Shown one piece after another: positions 35,137-42,553 of a DNA stretch of 64,000 nt. Each line of letters starts with the position of its first letter. The stretch's first letter is position 1. Below the pieces are notes generated by a model, which had not been told where the DNA came from, did no database searches, and saw only the letters and a program-made list of their open reading frames with translations. The translations under genes and the position numbers were made by a program. The stretch lies in contig JBFWSG010000026.1 of NCBI GenBank assembly GCA_050248495.1, positions 9,578 through 73,577 of the forward strand, in the 5' to 3' direction. The stretch is from DASYDU01 sp050248495 (lineage in GTDB: Bacteria; Planctomycetota; Planctomycetia; Pirellulales; Lacipirellulaceae).

Positions 35137-35558
35137 ACCGGGCAATGGGCGGTTCGATCGCATGCGAATTCGCCATTAGCGATCAACTCGCGGCGGTGCT
35201 GCAGCCGGTACTCGTTGTTCATGTCGAGCAGTCGCACCGTTCCCCGCCCGATCGGCGTCCGCCCGATAATCTCGCCATCGACGAGTGACATGTGTTCGCT
35301 CCACGTCAGTAATCGTGGATTGAAAACGTCGGCGCGCTCGCCTGTCTGCGGGTCGATCGTCGCCAAATTGGGACCCTTGCGGAGATTGCAGCGCGGGCAC
35401 GCCCAGGCCAGGTTCGTCACGCGATGGTCGGCGTGGTGCACTGTAGCCACCACGTGCTCGACGTGAAATGGCAAGTCCGACACGCTATCCGGAAGTCGGC
35501 AGTATTCACTTCGTGCGTTGGCCCGCCGCCGAACGAAATCGCGCGTCGCTGGGTCCAT
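34758..35558 (-). CDS. HNH endonuclease with lost stop codon and antisense extension
   Basis: The recognisable nuclease is residues 1-130 (35558 to about 35169): two Cys/His clusters (EYCRLP, CPRC) and the HNH core HVEHVVATVHHADHRVTNLAWACPRCNLRKG, split here as HVEH and TNLAWACPRCNLRKG. Relatives end near the ELIANGEF block. The frame then runs on for about 137 residues over the 3' end of the S1-like gene on the other strand, giving a sequence that looks like antisense translation. The stop was probably lost by mutation. Seven bases separate its start from the stop of the small upstream gene, so the two form one unit. Confidence 0.65.
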   Translation of the reverse strand: MDPATRDFVRRRANARSEYCRLPDSVSDLPFHVEHVVATVHHADHRVTNLAWACPRCNLRKGPNLATIDPQTGERADVFNPRLLTWSEHMSLVDGEIIGRTPIGRGTVRLLDMNNEYRLQHRRELIANGEFACDRTAHCPVYQLSPNFSPPLGRPVPPLSGWLVFRGALGASAGRGMSSSSFFSSPGFSGFACSALSERLIRCFSASTERTFTSTSWPSLTTSLGRQVRPCASSDTWISPSTPGSSFTNAPKSISRETVPWTRAPT

Positions 35559-35565
35559 GCGCGGT

Positions 35566-35826
35566 TCATTCCGGCGTTTCGGAGAGCAGGCGGCGCGCCT
35601 TGGCCTTTAGAATCCCGATGGCGTCCCCCACATCGACATATTGCTCATACTCCGCGCGTTCCAGCACGGTGAGCGTACCCTCATTCGCCTTATCGCCGAG
35701 TTCCTGTACGCGGGCCACCAACTCGTCGGAAGGTGTCGCCGACAGAATCCGCCGGGCGAGCTGAGGAGTCATCTCTTCGCCAATCGGCTGCAAGTAGGTC
35801 GAGAGTAGGTCGGTCGCAGTAGCCAT
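35566..35826 (-). CDS. Small helical protein paired with HNH nuclease
   Basis: 86 residues from ATG 35826. The sequence is helical and charged, with an ERAEYEQYVDVGDAIGILKAKARR block near the end, here in two parts: ERAEYEQYVDVGD and GILKAKARR. I know similar small proteins next to HNH genes in planctomycetes, but no function is assigned. Size, order and tight spacing are compatible with a toxin-antitoxin or immunity-like pair; this is inference only. Confidence 0.6.
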   Translation of the reverse strand: MATATDLLSTYLQPIGEEMTPQLARRILSATPSDELVARVQELGDKANEGTLTVLERAEYEQYVDVGDAIGILKAKARRLLSETPE

Positions 35827-35960
35827 GATGGTCAATTATACCACGCAAGCGCGCCTGACCAGAGACAGATTGAGGGCAGATTCGAGGTTCCTGCGCATCG
35901 GAATTCGGCATCGGCTATAATGAAGGGGTCGGTACTTCGGGGCACCACACGGGGCTTTCC

Positions 35961-36575
35961 ATGGAACCTCTCATCGTCGATCCGCGGCTATCGGAGCGGC
36001 TGATCGCTGAACGACGCGCTCGCGGCGCAGATCGTTTCGATGAAGTTTGGGAGGGGGTCTACGTAATGGCGCCGGCACCGAGCGATGAGCATCAGGACTT
36101 GGCGGGTGGATTCACGGAAGTGTTGCGAACAGTCGTGGACCGCGCCAGGCTGGGAAAGACTCGTCCCGGTATCAACCTCGCCCGTCATCCGCACGACTGG
36201 CAGCACGACTACCGAGTGCCTGATGTCACCGTGTTTCTAAATGGGACGCCAGCAGTTTGCGAGGAAACTTTCTGGCACGGCCCGCCAGATTTCGTCGTCG
36301 AGATTGTCAGCCCGTGGGACAAGACGCGCGAGAAGCTCGACTTCTACGAAAAGATCGGCACGCGCGAGCTGCTCGTCGTTGACCGCGACCCTTGGCAATT
36401 GGAACTCTACCGGCTGCAAGGTTCAAAGCTAATTCGCGTGGCCGACGTCGCACCCGATGACTCCGCGTCGATCCAGAGCCAGGTGCTGCCGATCGAGTTT
36501 CGGCTCACATCCGGCCAGCCGCGCCCGACGATCGGCGTCACCACGATCGACGGCCAGCGGAGCTGGACCATCTAG
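35961..36575 (+). CDS. Uma2 family (DUF820) restriction-endonuclease-fold protein
   Basis: 204 residues. The Uma2 pattern is visible: VWEGVYVMAPAPSDEHQDL, the acidic metal-site residues in YRVPDVTVF and DFVVEIVSPWDKTREKLDFY, and the ELLVVDRDPWQLELY strand. The fold belongs to the PD-(D/E)XK nucleases. Members are abundant in cyanobacteria and planctomycetes, often in transposed copies, and their role is unsettled. It stands alone between the HNH pair and thrS. Confidence 0.85.
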   Translation: MEPLIVDPRLSERLIAERRARGADRFDEVWEGVYVMAPAPSDEHQDLAGGFTEVLRTVVDRARLGKTRPGINLARHPHDWQHDYRVPDVTVFLNGTPAVCEETFWHGPPDFVVEIVSPWDKTREKLDFYEKIGTRELLVVDRDPWQLELYRLQGSKLIRVADVAPDDSASIQSQVLPIEFRLTSGQPRPTIGVTTIDGQRSWTI

Positions 36576-36712
36576 CCGGCAGCTTGGCAAAATCGCGGCC
36601 ACGCAGCGCCGGCATTCCGCGGCCGCCAGTCCGCCGTTGGCCCGAAACCGGCCCGGCGTCTATACTTAGCGGCTTTCACCGCGAACCTGTTTCCCAGGGC
36701 GTAGTCTGTGAT

Positions 36713-38770
36713 ATGTCCGTCGCAACGCAGCGCAGTTCTTCCATGCTCACCGTGATCCTCCCCGACGGCAGTCGGAAACAGTTTGATAAGCCCGTCTCGG
36801 CGTACGACGTCGCGGCCGACATCGGTCCCGGCCTCGCCAAGGCGGCGATCCTCGCGGAAGTCGACGGCAAACAAGTCGACTTGCGGACTCCGCTGCCGGC
36901 CTCCGGCGAAGTGAAGCTGCGGCTCTTGACCAAAAAGGACCCCGAAGCGCTCGCCGTGATGCGGCACAGTGCGGCGCACGTCATGGCCCAGGCCGTGATG
37001 CGGCTCCACCAGGGCGTGCAGCTGGCGTTCGGCCCAACCACCGCCAACGGCTTCTACTACGACTTTGCGCTGCCGCAGCCGATCTCCGATGAAGACTTCC
37101 CGAAGATCGAGGCGGAGATGCAGAAGATCGTCGCCGCGGACGAGAAGTTTGAGCGGATCGAAGTGCCGCGAGCCGAGGCGCTGCAGCTCTGCAAGGAACT
37201 GGGCCAGGAATTCAAAGTCGAGCACATTGAGACCGGCCTCGCGAATGAAGCGGGGCTGTCGTTCTATCGGCAGGGCGAGTTCGTCGATCTCTGCCGCGGG
37301 CGGCACATCCCCAGCACCGGCCACATCGGCAAGGCGTTCAAGCTGCTCTCCGTGGCTGGAGCCTATTGGAAAGGCGATGCCTCGCGGCAGCAGCTGCAGC
37401 GGCTCTACGCGACCGCCTTCTTCGACAAGAAGGAACTCGACGCCCACCTGACCCAGCTCGAAGAGGCCAAGCGCCGCGACCATCGCGTCTTGGGCAAGCA
37501 GCTGGAACTGTTCACGATCAGCCAGACCGTTGGCTCGGGGCTCATCCTCTGGCTGCCCAAGGGCGCCATCATCCGCCAAACCCTCGAAGATTACATCAAG
37601 GGCGAGCTCCGCCGCCGCGGCTATTCGGCCGTCTACACCCCGAACATCGGCAAGATCGAGCTCTACCAGATCTCGGGCCACTTCCCTTATTACAGCGACA
37701 GCCAGTTCCCGCCGATCGATCTGAGCGAGCGCGAAGGGCAGAAGCCGGGCGAGGGCGAGCGGTACTTGCTCAAGCCGATGAACTGCCCGCATCACATCAT
37801 GATCTACAAGTCGAAGCCGCGGAGCTATCGCGACCTGCCGGTGCGGCTGGCGGAATTCGGCACCGTGTATCGCTTCGAGCAGTCGGGCGAGCTCTCGGGG
37901 ATGACCCGCGTCCGCGGCTTCTGCCAGGATGATGCGCACCTCTTTTGCACCGAGGAACAGGTCGCCGAGGAATTCCGCGGCTGCCTGGAGATGACACAAA
38001 GCGTGCTCGCTTCGTTGGGCATGGATCGCTATCGCGTCCGCTTGAGTTTCCACGACCCCTCGAGCGATAAATTCGTCGGCTCGGCGGAAACCTGGCAGCG
38101 GGCCGAGGCGGCGCTGCAAGCGGTCTGCGAGGCGACCAATTTGCCCGACATGTCGATCGAACGGGGAGACGCGGCGTTCTACGGACCGAAGGCCGACTTC
38201 ATGGTCACCGACTGCATCGGACGCGAATGGCAACTGGGCACCGTGCAACTCGACTACGTGCTGCCGGAACGGTTCGGCCTGGAATACATCGGGGCCGACA
38301 ATCAGCCGCACCGGCCGGTGATGATCCATCGGGCCCCGCTCGGCTCGATGGAGCGGTTCATCGGCGTCTTGATCGAGCACTTCGCCGGGGCGTTCCCGCT
38401 CTGGCTCGCGCCGGAGCAGGTGAGGGTGCTCACGGTGAGCGAAAAGTCGGAAGAGTACGGCCGCGAGGTCGAACAAAAGCTTAAGGACGCCGGCCTGCGG
38501 GTGGGGGGCGATTTCCGCGGCATCAAGCTCAATGCCAAGGTCCGCGAGGCCCAATTGGAGTTGGTCCCGTACATGTTCGTCGTGGGTGAAAAGGACCGTG
38601 ATGCAGGCAGCGTGGCGGTCCGCGACCGGCTCGAAGGGGACCTGGGCTCGATCCCGCTCGCGGGGGCGATCGCCAAGCTCGAGGCCGAAATCGCCGCCAA
38701 GACAGTTCGTCAGGTCGCCGAGGCCGAGCCGCCCGCCGCGGCGGGCGGGGAAACGGTGAACGAGTACTAG
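36713..38770 (+). CDS. thrS: Threonyl-tRNA synthetase
   Basis: 685 residues from ATG 36713, which places the N-terminal TGS domain correctly (LTVILPDGSRKQF onward; ATG 36743 is an alternative). The editing domain begins at VMRHSAAHVMAQAV, and the class II catalytic core follows with KPMNCPHHIMIY and FGTVYRFEQSGELSGMTRVR. The C-terminal anticodon-binding domain spans about 575-670. It opens the translation cluster thrS-infC-rpmI-rplT-pheS-pheT, whose order is conserved in many bacteria. Confidence 0.97.
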   Translation: MSVATQRSSSMLTVILPDGSRKQFDKPVSAYDVAADIGPGLAKAAILAEVDGKQVDLRTPLPASGEVKLRLLTKKDPEALAVMRHSAAHVMAQAVMRLHQGVQLAFGPTTANGFYYDFALPQPISDEDFPKIEAEMQKIVAADEKFERIEVPRAEALQLCKELGQEFKVEHIETGLANEAGLSFYRQGEFVDLCRGRHIPSTGHIGKAFKLLSVAGAYWKGDASRQQLQRLYATAFFDKKELDAHLTQLEEAKRRDHRVLGKQLELFTISQTVGSGLILWLPKGAIIRQTLEDYIKGELRRRGYSAVYTPNIGKIELYQISGHFPYYSDSQFPPIDLSEREGQKPGEGERYLLKPMNCPHHIMIYKSKPRSYRDLPVRLAEFGTVYRFEQSGELSGMTRVRGFCQDDAHLFCTEEQVAEEFRGCLEMTQSVLASLGMDRYRVRLSFHDPSSDKFVGSAETWQRAEAALQAVCEATNLPDMSIERGDAAFYGPKADFMVTDCIGREWQLGTVQLDYVLPERFGLEYIGADNQPHRPVMIHRAPLGSMERFIGVLIEHFAGAFPLWLAPEQVRVLTVSEKSEEYGREVEQKLKDAGLRVGGDFRGIKLNAKVREAQLELVPYMFVVGEKDRDAGSVAVRDRLEGDLGSIPLAGAIAKLEAEIAAKTVRQVAEAEPPAAAGGETVNEY

Positions 38771-38919
38771 TCCGCTACTAGTTGACGAAGCCCCTCTCCC
38801 GAGCCGATACTTGTCCTATTCTGCGCCCGCGTCGGCGCAGCGGCGAGCTAGAGTTGTGTTGTGAACCGCCCCGCGTGACAGGCCGGGCAATTCCACGAAC
38901 CCGATAGGAGACCCAAGCG

Positions 38920-39423
38920 ATAGACCGCAAGAATCAAAGGATCAACGAACAGATCCGCATCTCGCCGATCCGCGTGATCGGCCACGACGGCTCCCAGCTG
39001 GGAGTTATCAGTACCGAGGAGGCACTTCAACAGGCTCGCGCAGCAGGGCTCGACTTAGTCGAGGTCGCGCCGACCGAAAAGCCTCCCGTTTGCCGCATCA
39101 TGGACTTTGGCAAGTTCAAGTACCAACAAAAGAAGCGGCAGCACAAGGGTCACACCCACCACAGCAAGAACAAAGAGCTCCGCCTGCGGCCCAAGATCGG
39201 CGACCACGATCTGATGACCAAGATCAACCGCGCCAAGGAGTTTCTGGAAGACAAGGACAAGGTCGTCTTTTCCGTGATCTTCCGCGGGCGCGAAAACGCC
39301 CACGTCGACGAAGGCTACAAGGTGGTCGACCGGATCACCAAGGAACTCTCCGACGTGGCGAAGCTGGAACAGAACCCCTCGATGCAGGGCCGGCGGATCG
39401 TGTGCATCTTCGCGCCGAAGTAG
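38920..39423 (+). CDS. infC: Translation initiation factor IF-3, apparent AUA start
   Basis: 167 residues if translation begins at ATA 38920. AGGAG lies at 38906-38910, nine bases upstream. The frame has a TAG at 38905-38907 and no ATG, GTG or TTG before GTG 38974, yet the conserved family N-terminus NQRINEQIRISPIRVIG lies between the two. The two IF-3 domains are otherwise complete (VEVAPTEKPPVCRIMDFGKF linker region, then the C-domain to CIFAPK). E. coli infC uses AUU, and IF-3 discriminates against such starts to autoregulate; an AUA start would work the same way. Confidence 0.93.
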   Translation: MDRKNQRINEQIRISPIRVIGHDGSQLGVISTEEALQQARAAGLDLVEVAPTEKPPVCRIMDFGKFKYQQKKRQHKGHTHHSKNKELRLRPKIGDHDLMTKINRAKEFLEDKDKVVFSVIFRGRENAHVDEGYKVVDRITKELSDVAKLEQNPSMQGRRIVCIFAPK

Positions 39424-39498
39424 CCCTTCGGCTAGCCCGCGTGGGCAATTTCACCGCCTTTTTACCCTTCCCGGCCGTCGCGTGTCGCGGTAGGATGT

Positions 39499-39523
39499 GG
39501 GATTCTCGCAATTTTGGAATCCC
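39499..39523 (+). promoter_or_regulatory. Stem-loop at the rpmI ribosome binding region
   Basis: GGGATTC (39499-39505) pairs with GAATCCC (39517-39523), ending three bases before the ATG. No separate Shine-Dalgarno sequence is visible, so the structure could control translation. Confidence 0.4.
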
Positions 39524-39526
39524 CTC

Positions 39527-39730
39527 ATGCCTAAGCAAAAGACACACAAAGGTACGAAGAAGCGGTTTCGCTTGACCGCTACCGGCAAGGTGAAGCATCG
39601 CTCGGCCGGCACCAGCCACCTGGCTTCGCGGATGACGTCGAAGCGGACGCGGCAACTGCGCGGCACGACGGTGCTCGCCCCCGCGGCGTCGAAGGCCATC
39701 AAGAAGGCGCTCAACGGGAATAGCTACTAG
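39527..39730 (+). CDS. rpmI: Large subunit ribosomal protein bL35
   Basis: 67 residues from ATG 39527, normal for the family, beginning MPKQKTHKGTKKRFRLTATG and carrying the basic SHLASRMTSKRTRQLRG core. It lies between infC and rplT as in most bacteria. An in-frame start 10 codons earlier would include the stem-loop and is rejected. Confidence 0.97.
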   Translation: MPKQKTHKGTKKRFRLTATGKVKHRSAGTSHLASRMTSKRTRQLRGTTVLAPAASKAIKKALNGNSY

Positions 39731-39735
39731 GCACA

Positions 39736-39842
39736 TAGCCCCGCCGTCTCGGCGGGGTTGTTTGGGTCCGCCGAGAACGGCAGCCATGTTGGTTCCCACC
39801 GACATGGTGAACAGACTTTGTCCCGCCGAGACGGCGGGGCTA
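39736..39842. repeat. Palindromic repeat between rpmI and rplT
   Basis: Perfect 21-base inverted arms: 39736-39756 begins TAGCCCCGCCGTCTCGG and 39822-39842 is its complement. A smaller hairpin CCATGT/ACATGG lies inside (39783-39806). It splits two genes that are usually close together. Confidence 0.9.
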
Positions 39843-39943
39843 AATACAATTTGGCAAGCCTGCCGGGCATGACGTAACTGCTGCACGCGAATCGGTTCGC
39901 ACGCGGCGGCCTGGGCTGGCATAACATCCGAGGAATTCCTCCG

Positions 39944-40297
39944 ATGCGTACGACGATCGGCGCCGCACGGCGCCGCAAAAAGAATCGCCTGTTTCAAAAG
40001 GCGAAGGGCTACACCGGCGGCCGCGGCCGTCTTTACCGCAGCGTCAAGGAAACGGTCATCCGGGCCGAGGCTTTTGCCTTCCGCGATCGCCGCGCACGCA
40101 AGCGCGAGTTCCGCAAGCTGTGGATCATCCGCATCAACGCCGCGGTCCGCGAACGGGGCATGCGCTACAGCGAGTTCATTAACGGCCTGTTGAAGGCCGG
40201 CATCGAGCTCGACCGCAAGAGCCTCTCGGAGATCGCCATCGCCGATTCGGCCGCATTTGACGCAATCGTGGCCAAGGCGAAGGCCGCGCTGGCATAA
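39944..40297 (+). CDS. rplT: Large subunit ribosomal protein bL20
   Basis: 117 residues, normal length. Family features: RRKKNRLFQKAKGYTGGRGR and RDRRARKREFRKLWIIRINA. It is needed early in 50S assembly and represses its own operon in model bacteria. The 12-base palindrome GAGGAATTCCTC (39930-39941), containing the ribosome binding site, ends two bases before the ATG and could act in regulation. Confidence 0.97.
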   Translation: MRTTIGAARRRKKNRLFQKAKGYTGGRGRLYRSVKETVIRAEAFAFRDRRARKREFRKLWIIRINAAVRERGMRYSEFINGLLKAGIELDRKSLSEIAIADSAAFDAIVAKAKAALA

Positions 40298-40356
40298 GGC
40301 CGCGCTGCATCGCCAAGCCAAGGTGGTCTACAATAGCCCGCAAGCTAGGGCTCGAA

Positions 40357-40460
40357 TAGCCGGCGAGCTACGCCTCGCCGGTCCCGGTTTGCGATCGTTT
40401 CACTTCGCGGCGCTAACTCCGGCTGCCGGCCTGTCACCGGCCCGCGTAGCGGCCCGGCTA
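40357..40460. repeat. Intergenic palindromic repeat before pheS, second copy of the 25-base unit
   Basis: 40357-40381 is an exact copy of the 25-base unit at 29074-29098. A diverged inverted partner lies at 40437-40460. They occupy about half of the 206-base gap between rplT and pheS. Confidence 0.85.
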
Positions 40461-40503
40461 TTGCGTTTGAATTGCGATCCGTTTTCTGGCGCTACTTGCG
40501 ATC

Positions 40504-42084
40504 ATGGCCGACGAAATTCTGCTCAACGAAGCCGCGTACGCCGTCTGGCAGACGGTGAAGGAGCGCGGGCCGATCGAGCTGGGCGAGGTCGTGAAGCTGA
40601 CGGGGATCGATCAGGCGCAAGTTTCGGCGGCAGCAACGGAGGCGGCTGGCAAAGGATTCTTCGCAATTGAAGATGGCACAGCAGGTTACCGCATCACGCT
40701 GGTGGAAGGTGCCAATGAAATCCTTAAGCGCGGCCTGCCCGAACACTTGGCCGTTACCTACCTAAAGGAAGTCGGCGGCGAAGTGCCTATCAATGACTTT
40801 CTAGAATGGGCCAAGCCAGCAAATATCGCTCCGAATGAAGTTTTCAAATGGGGCGTTGAGCGCAAGTGGCTGGAACGATTGAAAGGCGATAAGGGGGTAC
40901 TGATTCGACTAACTGATGAAGGAAGGAAATGGATCGGCAAGAAGACTCTTGATGAAGAACTTTTCGAGCATGTCGCTGATCAAGGCGGCGATTACTCTAT
41001 CTCGTTGAAGGATGCGAAATACAAGTCGCTTCATGAATCGCCGTTTCTGGCCAAGCGCCCCGAGATTGCGAAATTCAAAGTTCAATCATCTCGAACCCTC
41101 TCGCTCACCAGCGAGGGCAACGAGGCATTCAAGTCGCGTGTCAAACAAGTGCTGGAGCGCAATTCGCTTACGCCCGAAGACCTCGAATCGGGTACGTGGC
41201 GCGAAATCAAATTGCGGCCGTACGACGTAACGCTCGCCGCCCGCGACGTTTATCCCGCCAAGATTCATCCGCTTCGCAAGATCATCGAGCAGACTCGCCG
41301 CGCCTTCCTTGAAATGGGCTTCGCCGAGGTGGTGTCGCCGATGGTGGAGTCGGCGTTTTGGAATTTTGATGCGTTGTTTCAGCCGCAGGATCATCCCGCG
41401 CGCGAAATGCAGGACACATTCTACATGCGGCATCCGGCCGAAGTGGCGCTGCCGGGGGAGAAATCGAGCCAGGATGGCTCGGCTATGTCGGGGGTGGTCG
41501 AGCAGGTGCGGCAGACGCACGAGGATGGCTGGGAGACGGGGAGCGAAGGCTGGGGTTACAAGTGGAGCCCGGAGCGGTCTCGGCAGGTCGTGCTGCGGAC
41601 CCACACCACCGCGGCGACGATCCGCGCCCTGGCCAAGAATCCGAATCCGCCGGGCAAGTTCTTCTGCGTCGGCTGGACGTATCGCAACGAGACGATCAGC
41701 TTCAAGCACCTGCCGGTGTTCCACCAGGTGGACGGCATCATCATCGACGAGGAGGCAAACCTCGCCTCGCTGATGGGCACCCTGCAAGAGTTCTACTCGA
41801 AGATGGGTTTTGGCCGCGTGAAGTTCAAGCCGGCGTTTTACCCGTACACCGAGCCGAGCGTGGACGTGGTCGTGTACATGGAGTCGCGCGGCAAATGGCT
41901 CGAGATGGGCGGGGCGGGCATCTTCCGGCCGGAAGTGACGCTGCCGCTGGGCTGCAAACACCCGGTGCTCGCCTGGGGCCTCGGCATCGAGCGGCTCGCC
42001 ATGCTGCGATTCGGGCTGTCAGACATTCGGGAGTTGTACCGGCCGAGCCTCGACGCGCTGGAAGGGGTGCCGCTATGCCGATAG
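40504..42084 (+). CDS. pheS: Phenylalanyl-tRNA synthetase alpha subunit, archaeal/eukaryal-type length
   Basis: 526 residues, against about 330 for the usual bacterial form. Two or three winged-helix-like segments fill the first 200 residues (YAVWQTVKERGPIELGEVV). The class II catalytic core starts near 245 and contains FQPQDHPAREMQDTFYM, LRTHTTAATIR, FKHLPVFHQVDGI, GGAGIFRPEVTLPLG and WGLGIERLAMLRFGLSDIR. Residues 321-328 (SSQDGSAM) are encoded by a repeat also found downstream of pheT. The 5' third up to about 41100 is less GC-rich than the rest. The stop overlaps the start of the next small gene by 10 bases. Confidence 0.95.
   Translation: MADEILLNEAAYAVWQTVKERGPIELGEVVKLTGIDQAQVSAAATEAAGKGFFAIEDGTAGYRITLVEGANEILKRGLPEHLAVTYLKEVGGEVPINDFLEWAKPANIAPNEVFKWGVERKWLERLKGDKGVLIRLTDEGRKWIGKKTLDEELFEHVADQGGDYSISLKDAKYKSLHESPFLAKRPEIAKFKVQSSRTLSLTSEGNEAFKSRVKQVLERNSLTPEDLESGTWREIKLRPYDVTLAARDVYPAKIHPLRKIIEQTRRAFLEMGFAEVVSPMVESAFWNFDALFQPQDHPAREMQDTFYMRHPAEVALPGEKSSQDGSAMSGVVEQVRQTHEDGWETGSEGWGYKWSPERSRQVVLRTHTTAATIRALAKNPNPPGKFFCVGWTYRNETISFKHLPVFHQVDGIIIDEEANLASLMGTLQEFYSKMGFGRVKFKPAFYPYTEPSVDVVVYMESRGKWLEMGGAGIFRPEVTLPLGCKHPVLAWGLGIERLAMLRFGLSDIRELYRPSLDALEGVPLCR
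41465..41486. repeat. 22-base repeat inside pheS
   Basis: Begins CGAGCCAGGATGGCTCGG; identical over 22 bases to 44361-44382 in the gap after pheT. The first 16 bases are an inverted repeat (CGAGCCA/TGGCTCG). Confidence 0.9.
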
Positions 42085-42533
42085 TGGATACGCACCTGAA
42101 GCGCCAGCGAATCGTCTACGGCATTTGCACGGCAGCACTGCTTTTGTTTTCGGGTTTCAGCCTGTACCGGATCAATTGGCCCAACCGATCTGAGCCGGTC
42201 GCGTGGGATGAGTATTCGAGTGACAAACGCGATTCGTTGCTCGCGAAGGGCAAGAAGGTCGTCGTTTTTGTTTACGCGGTGTGTGCCGTGGAGAGCGAAA
42301 TCTCATTTCGCAACTTAGATGCAAGTAAGTTTGTTGAAGCCTGCGGTGGAAACGACTGTGAAGCGCTGTTGTTGCGGTACGACGACTGGAGCGATCCGAG
42401 TATCCGCTCCATTTGGGACGACGTCTGGCACACCAAGTATCCCTTCGTTGTGCGGTATTCGCCCGATGCGACGGCAGTTGCATTTGATCCGTATTCGCTA
42501 GAGCTGCTCGAAAGACCACGCTACAACAAATGA
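42075..42533 (+). CDS. Small membrane-anchored thioredoxin-like protein between pheS and pheT
   Basis: 152 residues. One N-terminal membrane helix (IVYGICTAALLLFSGFSLYRI) precedes a soluble domain resembling the thioredoxin-like end of DsbD proteins (KGKKVVVFVYAVCAVESE, then YDDWSDPSIRSIW and YPFVVRYSPD). Only one Cys remains where CxxC is expected (VYAVCAVE), so it is probably not a redox enzyme. Composition is poorer in GC than pheS and pheT. Its first 11 bases equal the first 11 of pheT, suggesting that it was inserted at the pheS-pheT junction. Family not firmly recognised. Confidence 0.7.
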   Translation: MPIVDTHLKRQRIVYGICTAALLLFSGFSLYRINWPNRSEPVAWDEYSSDKRDSLLAKGKKVVVFVYAVCAVESEISFRNLDASKFVEACGGNDCEALLLRYDDWSDPSIRSIWDDVWHTKYPFVVRYSPDATAVAFDPYSLELLERPRYNK

Positions 42534-42542
42534 GTTCATGCG

Positions 42543-42553
42543 ATGCCGATAGT
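42543..42553 (+). repeat. 11-base direct repeat of the pheT start
   Basis: ATGCCGATAGT occurs at 42075-42085 and again at 42543-42553. In the first copy it also contains the pheS stop, which indicates that pheS and pheT once overlapped here. Confidence 0.75.

Noticed and set aside
33646..35163. 505-residue open frame on the minus strand across the S1-like gene
   Set aside because: Shadow of four recognisable S1 domains.
34758..35168. 3' part of the HNH frame as a real protein domain
   Set aside because: It lies antisense to the S1-like gene, relatives of the nuclease end before it, and its composition is that of a shadow frame.
38974..38976. GTG as the infC start
   Set aside because: It would delete the conserved N-terminal INEQIR segment; the AGGAG and family length fit ATA 38920.
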